A stretch of DNA of 64,000 nt from Rotaria macrura (Eukaryota > Rotifera > Eurotatoria > Philodinida > Philodinidae): contig OENT01000020.1 of the NCBI GenBank assembly GCA_900239685.1, positions 124,001 through 188,000 on the forward strand. Direction: 5' to 3'. Below are positions 52,349 to 61,799 of this stretch, piece by piece. The notes under the pieces were generated by a model. That model saw only the letters and a list, made by a program, of their open reading frames with translations. It had not been told where the DNA came from and searched no databases. Made by a program: the position numbers and the translations under genes. Position 1 is the first letter of the stretch. Each line of letters opens with the position of its first letter.

Positions 52349-52992
52349 TCATTCGAATTTATGTAAAATTTCGTTCAATCGTTTTCGTTCACTTGATGTT
52401 AACTTATTCATGGGTGATGTTTGAAGAAGACGATGACTGTATTGCCATCGATCTGGATTGAGTAATGCCTCTAAATAAATGGCTTCGAGAGCTGATGGTT
52501 GTGCAGCAATAACACGTTTCATATTTGCAACTTGTTTTTCAGTTGAAGATTTCTTCGGATTATCTATGATTGAATGTTGTAAATGCAATGTATTTGATCG
52601 CTAGGAATATTAAATATTATTTGTCTATGGAGATTTTTATTTCATATAAGATCAATATATACTTTTTCTTGTTCAATCAAATCATTTAAAAGAATATAAC
52701 GATCATTATTTAAACGTTGTTTAGCTAACTGAAGAAAATCATCGATTTCAAAATCAATTTCATCATTTCTATCAACAGACATTATTTCTAAATAAGCAGG
52801 TACATCGATTTCAACCGTGGCAGCATAGTATTTCATATCTTTAATGCAATCAAGCATATCAACAAATGTCTTAACTTCCATTGCTCGTTTGAGTGTATTA
52901 ACTGAACCAATAGATTGAGTTCGATAATCGGAATGTTCAACGTCGTGATTATGAATAATATTTTCTGAAATATCCAATGATAATCGATTCAT
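52349..52992 (-). CDS. hypothetical 193-residue protein, two exons
   Basis: I do not recognise this gene. Exons 52992-52663 and 52600-52349 join in phase 0 across a 62-base GT-AG intron into 193 codons plus stop. The composition is that of a soluble helical protein. The N-terminal half includes KTFVDMLDCIKDMKYYAATV and an acidic segment (DRNDEIDFEIDDFLQLAKQR). The C-terminal half reads like a conserved module, with AAQPSALEAIYLEALLNP, WQYSHRLLQ and SERKRLNEILHKFE. No signal peptide or membrane segment. Codon use matches the neighbouring genes. It is divergent from the zinc-binding gene at 54747 with 1.75 kb between. The clean short intron and long open frames support a real gene. Confidence 0.65.
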
Positions 52993-54746
52993 GTGAAATT
53001 GTTTCGTACAAACTTAGAGCAAAAAATAACGCGCGAATGAAACATACATGTAATGGTAGCCGACATAGATAACCATATTGATGCTTCGTTTTGTGATACG
53101 CGTATATTATTTTATTCCAAAAACAATCTGATAAAGATCGCTATTCTGTTCTGTTTTTATTGATCGTACCATGTAAGACTTGCACGATATGTATACATAA
53201 GATGGATTGATACAATATCGGAATTGAAATCAATATACAAATAGAAAAAGGCTTAATTCTATAAATTGATCATAGCTAAAAGAGAATGATTATGATATTG
53301 TATAGTAAAAATTTACAACAAATGACTCATGCTTGAAAATTCATTTGTATTGTAAATATTCGATGATAGATTATCAAAAAGGTTCATGTTCAAACATAAA
53401 GATACTATAGAATTTCAAGAGAAGTTTTGGTTTAATCCTCATCAAGTTATGGGTAGGATCAATTAAACGATGTAGATATCATTGACAACACTATACTAGT
53501 ATTTATGCAGCGGTCTGAGTGAAAGTCTATTGAAGAGGCATCTCTCTCATAGTTGGCTACTCATTTTTAAGCGAAGATTCAAAGAAAAATTCTTCGTGAT
53601 TCTAGATTTTTAAAATATTTTTGAAAAGGAGAAACTGAAATGAAGTACTATATAGTGTTAAGCCAATTAATTTTAGTATCACTTGAAATACTCACTCAAT
53701 CCATAGTGCCTTTCGCACCCATGAGCATTCGTATGCGAATGAAACGAGTACAATCATATTCTTCGCGAATTTGATCCAAGATGGTGCCGAATTTTTCGAT
53801 TTTGGAGTAAAAAAATGTATTTTCCAAGATACTGTGCTTTAAAAAACATAGAATCCTAACTTTTTGTTAGAGTTTAACTAATCTAAACGAAGAAGTTTTG
53901 ATTATGGAATGCTGGGTGACCTATCCCCCATCACAAATTGAGAGCTTGTCCGGCTTTCTTGCAAATTTTTAAAATCTCATTGTAAATTCTGCAAGAAACT
54001 CGATATTTATAGGACAATTCGCTATTTCCCAGGCCGAAAATCGAATGAAAACCTTTTCTTTAAAAGAAATCTCGAGGAAAGTCGATGAATTCAGCCTTTT
54101 TTTCAGTTGCTGTAGGAAAGTCTGACGAGGCTTTTTCTGTGAACATTGTCAAACTTTCTGACTCATTTTTTGGCCCTCTCCCTTTTCGAAACAATCGACT
54201 AGCCTGCGCGTTAAACTTCACTCAGGTCGGGATGGCCCTGGTTAAGTTAAAAGTCAAATTCAAAATAGAACATTCGTAATTATTCGAATCAAGTGCATCG
54301 CTAAAATACAAAAAAACTAATTTATACAAGAAAAGGAACTAAAGAAAAATGATTCTAAGATAAACTTGATATATTCTTGTCCACTGCTTCTCCTTTTCTG
54401 TTCATTAAATTTCGATCATATGCTTATGTTGCAATCTGTTAACTAATCAAAATAGAGAAATTTCGATTATCAAAGCAATTCTACATCGCCAAAACAACCC
54501 TTCTTTTTTCCCGCACCGACCGGAGCTGGCTCTGATTTGACCTCATTCAACTTGCTGAAAGCATGAGTTGATTCTCATGCAATTTTATTTTTGAACTAAA
54601 GTTAACATTATTCTACTACTCAGCGAAACAACTATGGTAACAAAGTCAATCTAATGCCCTCTATTAAGTATCTCTCTATTGAAAGAACAACACGCGTCTA
54701 TATAAGGAAAGGAAAAGGTTTTTTTAATATTACCTTCACAACAGAC
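52993..54746. other. intergenic, no gene seen
   Basis: Spacer between two divergent genes. The part 53700-54250 is less AT-rich than its surroundings and holds a 64-codon plus-strand frame (54085-54279) without family features; it may be a decayed repeat. Confidence 0.45.
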
Positions 54747-55487
54747 ATGGCAATGGCAACGACAACACTATGTCCAAATTGTGATAAACAAGAAGGTATT
54801 GTTCCATGTCTTGGTTGTAAAAAAGTATTCTGTGTCAAACATTTTCAAATTCATCGTCAAAATCTTTCTGTTGAACTCGAACATGTTGTTACGCGACATA
54901 ATTCATTGCAAGAATATTATTACAATACTATTACACCGAATTTCGATCCAACAAAGTTTGATGCATGGAATAAAATTGATCAATGGGAACTACAAATAAA
55001 AGAGCAAGCAAAACAGATTGCTGATGAAGCACGAAAACAACTTGATCAATATTCAAAACAATCACGAACTGAAATAGAACATAAATTCAATCAAATCACT
55101 GAAACTATTCAACAAAAAATGGAACGAGAAAATTTTATCGAAGAAGATATTGAAGCATTAACAAATAAAATAGATCAAATTGAAGGAGGCCTTCAAAATA
55201 ATAAGTATTATCCTCATATTGAAATTAATTCTGAACCAATCGATTGGAAAGCATCATTACAAGTTAAACTTCTAGTGGAAAATGAATCGAGAAATGAAAA
55301 GGCAAAGCCACCTACGCCACCACCGATGGCACCAGTGGTTTCATCTAAACCGAAATATCCACCATCGATTCAACGAAAATGTTTCACATGTGGAACTGAA
55401 ACATGGCAAAAAGAATGCAAATGTTGTAGTCAAGCCTATTGTGGTTGGCATTTAAAACGACATACTGTTGAGTCCAAAAAACATTAA
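54747..55487 (+). CDS. B-box-like zinc-binding coiled-coil protein
   Basis: A single exon encodes 246 residues. The N-terminus has a B-box-like zinc-binding cluster: CPNC, then CLGCKKVFCVKHFQIHR. The middle (about residues 75-160) is a charged coiled coil with heptad-like EQAKQIADEARKQLDQY. A proline-rich linker (PPTPPPMAPV) leads to a second C-terminal cluster: CFTCGTETWQKECKCC, then CGWHLKRH. From memory, proteins with this N-terminal cluster and coiled coil are abundant in bdelloid rotifers; their function is unknown, and TRIM-like protein scaffolding is only a guess. The frame stays open upstream to 54654, but I choose the ATG at 54747 because TTCACAACAG ends two bases before it, an acceptor-like arrangement shared with other genes here. 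No RING domain or C-terminal substrate domain is seen. Confidence 0.8.
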   Translation: MAMATTTLCPNCDKQEGIVPCLGCKKVFCVKHFQIHRQNLSVELEHVVTRHNSLQEYYYNTITPNFDPTKFDAWNKIDQWELQIKEQAKQIADEARKQLDQYSKQSRTEIEHKFNQITETIQQKMERENFIEEDIEALTNKIDQIEGGLQNNKYYPHIEINSEPIDWKASLQVKLLVENESRNEKAKPPTPPPMAPVVSSKPKYPPSIQRKCFTCGTETWQKECKCCSQAYCGWHLKRHTVESKKH

Positions 55488-55803
55488 AATTTGAAGCATG
55501 AAAAAAATTACACAAGTTTTTCTGTTTAGCCTTTTTGTAGCACGACTGATTGTTTTTTCAAATACTAGAATAGTAATGTACCATGTTACAATCAAAAGAC
55601 ATATATATATATATAATTGAATTATTCATCAAGTCAAAATTAAGTTTTTTTGAAATCATTATGATTTACTGAACGAAATCTGATTTGAGCCACATAAAAT
55701 CGATGTCATACAAAGAAGTTTTCAATTTTCTTATTATTTTAAATAGTAATATTGAAATGAAACGTTGATTGATGATATCTAAAAATATTTATAAGATCCA
55801 TGT
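55488..55803. other. spacer before tRNA cluster
   Basis: The 3' flank of the zinc-binding gene and the 5' flank of the first tRNA. AT-rich, with a short TA run near 55600-55615. No gene seen. Confidence 0.5.
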
Positions 55804-55907
55804 GCTGTGATGGCCGAGTGGTTAAGGCGTCTGACTTGAATCACGAAGTGTTAGTGACAAGCTATCAGATGGGTTCTCCCGCGTAGGTTCGAATCCTACT
55901 CGCAGCG
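55804..55907 (+). tRNA. tRNA-Ser(UGA), copy 1, with 23-base intron
   Basis: The acceptor arms GCTGTGA and TCGCAGC pair fully (one G-U), with G as discriminator. The D-arm region TGGCCGAGTGGTTAAGGCG, the long serine-type variable arm and the T arm GGTTCGAATCC are canonical. The anticodon stem TCTGA/TCAGA closes the loop C-T-TGA-A-A, giving anticodon UGA, which reads UCA. An intron at 55841-55863 lies after position 37, the canonical site. Its sequence differs from the introns of the two downstream copies while the mature part is the same. Confidence 0.95.
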
Positions 55908-55913
55908 TTTCCC

Positions 55914-55920
55914 TTTTTTT
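55914..55920 (+). terminator. RNA polymerase III terminator (T7)
   Basis: Seven T on the coding strand, six bases after the tRNA 3' end. Confidence 0.8.
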
Positions 55921-56921
55921 CCTATCATAGTATTCAAGTTGATTCAGCTCGTTCTATCACACAGCATAGTGCAAGTTCTTTTTCTCATCATCATCTTGTT
56001 CAATGATTCAATCGAAGAAAAGTTATAGTTCCATGAGCACATTTTCTTTAATCATTGAAGAATAAAACAGTTAGATTTTAGTTAGAAAGGATGATACAAG
56101 AGAAATACTTGAAAAACTGATCAAATTTTTGAAAGCATTTATAAATAATACAATACATTGTAGACGCATCATAATGTTACTGACATTTTTTTTCTTTTTG
56201 AATATTTCAAAAAAGAAATAAATGAAAGAATTCTCATTGGAATAATGACATCCATTTTACTACTGGTTTTATGTATTGATTTGTATAGAATACATCATGT
56301 TTTTTTAACATGTGATATTGTCGAGTTGTGTGTGTTCTTTTCATTGTTTGAACGAAAACATTTTCCGATTCTCTTGATATTCTAAAAAATTCAATGGAAT
56401 TCTTTCCAATCATAGAAAAAGGTAAAGACCATTTGTGTCCATCATGTCACTAGAAGACCTTGGCAATGAAATCTAATCGATTTCGTCCTCGTTTCACGCA
56501 ATAGAATGAAGTTTTAGGTTACTGGGAACTCTTTATACTTATCTAACTACAACAGCTCATGTATTGAACTTGTCTCATATGAATGTAAACATATTCAATG
56601 AGGAATGATCATATTCCATCGTAAATGTATTACATTATACTGTACATGAAACATCCGTTTTATTGATCGAATATAGTGCATTGATAGAAAACGATCAGAC
56701 ATGAAGTAGGACGAGAAAATCAGCTGTTATTAGATGTCTGTTGTTCATAATTTTATAGAGCGAGGCAAAATAGGAAAAGAGCTTAGGATCGTTTACTCGC
56801 AAGAAACGTATCATTCAATAATTCGATTCAATTTACAAAGACATCAATTTGTTGAAGTTCGATAATGAAGTACTCAAATCACTGGCTTCTATTATTACAA
56901 AAAGACAAATGCAATTAACGT
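55921..56921. other. spacer between tRNA copies 1 and 2
   Basis: AT-rich, no gene seen. It does not visibly resemble the spacer between copies 2 and 3 apart from the T-rich flank. Confidence 0.5.
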
Positions 56922-57025
56922 GCTGTGATGGCCGAGTGGTTAAGGCGTCTGACTTGAAAGAAAAATTGTCACTGACAAGATATCAGATGGGTTCTCCCGC
57001 GTAGGTTCGAATCCTACTCGCAGCG
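56922..57025 (+). tRNA. tRNA-Ser(UGA), copy 2, with 23-base intron
   Basis: The mature sequence is identical to copy 1 by eye, with the same UGA anticodon, long variable arm and G discriminator. The intron at 56959-56981 (starting AGAAAAATTGTC) sits at the canonical position after base 37 and nearly matches that of copy 3. Confidence 0.95.
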
Positions 57026-57029
57026 TTTC

Positions 57030-57036
57030 TTTTTTT
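57030..57036 (+). terminator. RNA polymerase III terminator (T7)
   Basis: A run of seven T four bases after the tRNA 3' end. Confidence 0.8.
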
Positions 57037-58178
57037 CTATTCAACTATTTTTTTGTTTCCTTTTCTTGGTCATCATAATATTATTTTCATCGTCATCATG
57101 TGTGCTCAATAGCTCAATAGAAAGAACATTGTCGAAACAATATATTTTTATCATTATATTTGTTTTGACAGTATATATGTTCTATGCAGCCTGAAGACAT
57201 GGAAGCGGAGAACTATAGAACAATCGAAGCTATAGTATTAGAATAAATTGAAATCATGAAATAATAACAATACTATTGAGTCTTTTGAATGTACGAGTGC
57301 ATATAGTACAAAAACAAATGGAGCACGATTGAGGAAAACTATGTCGTGACTAGGAAAAAAAACTAAGGAAAAGTTCTGTATAAATTTGAATCAAGTTTCA
57401 CTCTAGTCCACCATAATGCTTCATTCCGATTTCTCGGACTACAAACTTCTCTGAAAATAGAATAGCAATTATTACTCTCAATCATTTCTTAATTTCATCC
57501 GACTCTACGAAAGACAGCCATATTGCAATATCATTTTTTGTAGATTTGCATATAATTATAAAGTAATCCGACTTATCAGGTGTATGCAGATGTAGATAGA
57601 TAGCATAATGTAGAATAAATAATGTTTTATGAACATGAGATACTATTCGATGCGTTTACTTGCAAACACATATGTTCAACGCTCCGATCGTAAATCGCAA
57701 AGTGTCATTTTACGTTTTTATTGTAATCATAGAAGACATATTCTTCTTTGTATTCCCTAGAAAAGGGTACTCACTAAGAAACTATCTGATAGGATGCATT
57801 GCATTGATTACAATGACAGATTATTGAATCCTGTTGTTGTCTTATTTGTCTTTGCATATTAATCAAAATTAGTTAATGTATCATACACGCTCGACGAGCA
57901 TGTAGCTCAGCTACGAAAACAATGATAATTATATATTTCATTACAGTGTAAATACAACATCCGTCTTTTAGATGCAACATTTTCCTTCCTTGATTCAATT
58001 ATGAATGATGATAAGTGTTTTTCTACTGAAATATTTATTGAAGTTTTTCTTATTTCATTACGCCTCCATCCTAATGTTGCTAGTAATCTCGAAAAATTCA
58101 ATCACGATGACAGAAGATTTTAGTTGCATGAATAAAAACGTGTAGTCATAATTTTAAAAAAACTCAATTACACAACGT
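57037..58178. other. spacer between tRNA copies 2 and 3
   Basis: AT-rich, no gene seen. The frame at 57907-58101 (minus) has no family features. Confidence 0.5.
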
Positions 58179-58283
58179 GCTGTGATGGCCGAGTGGTTAA
58201 GGCGTCTGACTTGAAAGAAAAAATTGTCATTGACAAGATATCAGATGGGTTCTCCCGCGTAGGTTCGAATCCTACTCGCAGCG
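58179..58283 (+). tRNA. tRNA-Ser(UGA), copy 3, with 24-base intron
   Basis: Same mature sequence and anticodon as copies 1 and 2. The intron 58216-58239 (starting AGAAAAAATTGTC) differs from that of copy 2 by one extra A and one substitution. That points to copies 2 and 3 being the closest relatives. Confidence 0.95.
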
Positions 58284-58287
58284 TTTC

Positions 58288-58294
58288 TTTTTTT
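58288..58294 (+). terminator. RNA polymerase III terminator (T7)
   Basis: Seven T beginning five bases after the tRNA 3' end. Confidence 0.8.
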
Positions 58295-59784
58295 GTTTCT
58301 CGTTGTGTTATCGATCATCACAGGTGTTCTTATGTCATTCTGAGTATGTAACGAGTCATACTGTTGTAGAGAAGAAAATAATAAAATCTTTTCTTTCGTA
58401 TTGGAACGTCTTGTTTTTGCCTAACATCAGATACACAATCATGAATTTTCGATGTGTAGAAAAATAAAGAACACAATTATGGTACAATCAGAATAATATT
58501 AGCTTTGGTTATAGAAAATTTTCAAGCATAGACACAATTTATGTATTCTTTTTGTTAGTTTTTGTTGTCAAGCTTGATAAAGTGATTCCTAACGTATGAT
58601 AAGTTATCATACTAATAGATGATGACCTTTCATTGACTTACTTTATTTCTGAATTCTCGTGGTCGTTATTCACATTAGGAAAAGTAAATAGACTATGATC
58701 ATTAGTAAAAACATGACCAAGGATAGATCAAATTGAATATCATTTATGTTCTTGATAATCAGCAATGAGAAACGGACCGACAAGCTGAGACGTTGAAATT
58801 AGAGTCACATAGATTAATGGAATATAATCTAAGTGCTACGGCGTCGATTTCTGTAATGATGAAACCGATTTATTCTTCAAATTCTCGTATGGTGCCTAGA
58901 GTATGACGATTGCGAACACGTTTACGTGCTTGTACTCAATGATTCTATTATTGATCAAATAGAAAAATATGAAATCAGTGAACAGACAAGAAAACTGCTT
59001 TCAATTACAAAATCAATTACATGTTAATGTTCGCTTTGTCAATATGAACTAGTATATCTTTGACGACTTAATGTTCGTACTTGTTATGAATGAAAAATAA
59101 ACAAATTTTATTATTGAGGGATGTTGTTAGTAATAGGCCATGGTTTGATTTTTCATAGTTTTTAGCTTTTTTACGGTTGAATTGTTGATGAAATCATATT
59201 TTTAACGATTAACATTTCTCGGACGAAAATAGTATTAACATTGACGTATCGTTTTTCTTCATCTTGTTGACTTTTAAAAGAGAAAATGAAAATAAGCTAT
59301 TAGTCGAAGAAAGAATATGCTTTATTTTCGCCCTCAATGTGAAAAGTTGCAGTTCAGACACTATTGCATAGGTCATCATCGACATCTCTTGTATGAAACG
59401 AATCCCAGAGTATGACATCGTCATTTTTATGATGAATTAGATCTCAACGATTTGAAAAAGACCCAAAACAGAATATTGAAATCATTAAGCCATGTTCATA
59501 ATATAGATATTGAATATTCTTTCAACAGGAAATGTCTTAGCGTATGTATTGTGTTTTCTATTTTAAGTGATGTAAACATTTATTATAAACAGTGAATAAT
59601 AAGTCTTTTATAATTGTTATGCGCATAAAAGATTTAAACAAAAATGAACCATAATTTTTGTTTTTTTTCTTCAGAATATTCTCACTTATAAAAATCTATT
59701 ATACTTTCTTATCGATTCTTTCTTTGAGAAAAACGGATTCATAATTTAAGCAATAAAAATAATTCGAAATCTTTTCTTTATTGT
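58295..59784. other. intergenic, no gene seen
   Basis: AT-rich spacer between the tRNA cluster and the convergent GPCR gene. The frame at 59209-59424 (minus) has no family features. The end near the GPCR stop probably holds its 3'UTR. Confidence 0.5.
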
Positions 59785-61799
59785 TTACGTGCATAGCACC
59801 TCAGTATTTATTGGCGTAGAAGGTGACGGTAGTGAACAATAAGAAACAACTGGTGAACGATCTCCATGTTTTCGTCGTCGATGTGTTTTATTCAATGCAT
59901 TAGTTTGTGTTCCAACTGTAATATGACATGAACTAGGATTATCTATTGATACTTTGCTGTCATGTCTAGGTGATTCTCGTTGATCAATTTGCGGTAAAAG
60001 TTCTGTTGTAAGACGTGGTGATGACGAACAAGTCGTACCACCACCACCGCTCGTATTTGGCATTCCAGTTATGGGATTTAATTGTGATACATGTGAAATA
60101 TCCGATGCTCGTATTTGAAAATCACTTGGTCGATATTTTGAATTGAAATTTTTTATATAGGTTTCTGTAACACGTCGATTGTGCATACTATGATTAGGTC
60201 CACAAAGACGTCGTTTTGAATAGCGACAACAGAGTACATCAATAAATGATGAACGAAAATTTTTCGACATAAAACCATAAAGAATGGGATTTGTGCACTA
60301 AAAAAGAAATCGTAAAAAAAGCAAACTTATATGATGAAAAACAAATCAATTCAATTACATACAGAATTAAGATAAGCAAAAACGTTTGCAAATAATGTTA
60401 AAATGTCCATATATGTAGCAAACGTGTGACTTATATTTCTTGATAGAATAACATTTGAAATGAATGATAATTGCATAAAAAACCAACACAATGCATAAGT
60501 TAAGACAACAGCTAAAATCATACGTGATGCACGTCGTTTACTTTTGCCAACGGATTGACCTCGTGCTCCACGTAGAAATTTTAACATCAATCCATAAAGA
60601 ATAACAATTATTGTTAATGGAAGTGCATAAAGAAATATAACGAAACCAAGCCAATATAAACTTGCTTCAATAGGTAATGTTTGAGTTAGATTAATATCCA
60701 TGGATGTATCGTCGGTATTATTAAATCGTAAAATATCTTTCGGGAAACTCATTGTTTCTATATGACTTGTATTCTGTACTATCGATGTATTATCAGGATC
60801 TAACTTTAAATAGCGCAATAGACAATACATTGATACACGTGCTTGATCGCCTTCAAATTTAATGACAGTAAATAATGAACCGATAATCATAGATATACAT
60901 ATTCCAATTAACCAAAGGGTTCTATCAAAGATTAAGAAAAAAAGAAGAAAATTTACTGAATGCTATTCGGAAGGAAGTTAAAAGCTATCTATTTGTAATC
61001 AGAAAAGCCTTCGCATAACTAAATATAAACTTTTAATTAAATCATTTACAATGAGACTTTGACCTATAATTATTTCTCTTATTTAATTATTTAAAACAAT
61101 CAAAACAGAGAATGATTATTCTTTTTACATATGTGAATAACCTCCAGAAATGTTCTTAATAGTCTTTTCTTTTTTAGATTATAGCCTAAGTACTTGAAGA
61201 AGAACAATAACGGAAAAAAAAGAAAACGTATAATCATACATAATACAAATCGTCGTATTTTTAGTTGTTCGGTACGTTGCCATTGAGTCAACGGCATGTA
61301 CAACAGCAAGATAACGATCGATGGACATGAAAACAAGCAAATATATGCTCATAAAAGCAGATAAATGATTGATAAATTGTGCTAGAAAAAAAGACGCAAG
61401 TAAAAATAGACAAATCAAAAATATTATTCATGAGATAAATAAATGTTTAAAAAATTTACATTAGAAGGTTTTCTTTTCTAATTTACCTAATTTACAGCCA
61501 ACTTCTGCGAACGGCCAACGACCAAAAAAACTAAATAGAGTCGTCGGTATACAAACAATAATGAATAATACATCGGCAACGGCTAAATTAAATATTAATA
61601 AATTAGTAGGAGTTTGCATTCCTTTATTGAGTCCGATGCCAATCAAAACTAATGAATTGCCAATAAGACCAAGTACAAAAAATGTACTAAACAAACATAT
61701 TTTAAGAATACCCAATTTGAGTTCATCACCTATTGTAATATTGCTATTGGTCTCTATTAATGTTGTATCATTTGGATGTGTGTGGGCGTTCAAGTCCAT
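59785..61799 (-). CDS. class A (rhodopsin-like) peptide GPCR, galanin/allatostatin-A receptor-like
   Basis: Plasma-membrane receptor for a neuropeptide, probably G-protein coupled. Four exons, 61799-61487, 61381-61240, 60921-60363 and 60297-59785, join in phase into 508 residues. Landmarks: extracellular N-terminus with N-glycosylation sites (NDT, NIT), TM1 GNSLVLIGI, TM2 LIFNLAVADVLF, RWPF in the first outer loop, the TM3 cysteine in GCKL, DRYLAVVH at the end of TM3, and NPILYGF in TM7. The WPF and SIDRYLAVVHAVDSM blocks resemble galanin and allatostatin-A receptors best, but the ligand is inference. The second outer loop is unusually long and rich in N-x-T/S sites. TM6 reads CWFFMQ where the family has CWxP. 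A long cytoplasmic tail with basic and serine/proline segments follows a CC pair that could be palmitoylated. Confidence 0.9.

Noticed and set aside
54654..54746. 31-codon upstream extension of the zinc-binding protein
   Set aside because: Open in frame, but ends in an acceptor-like site two bases before the next ATG; the added residues are basic and unlike the domain start, so it is more likely outron or 5'UTR.
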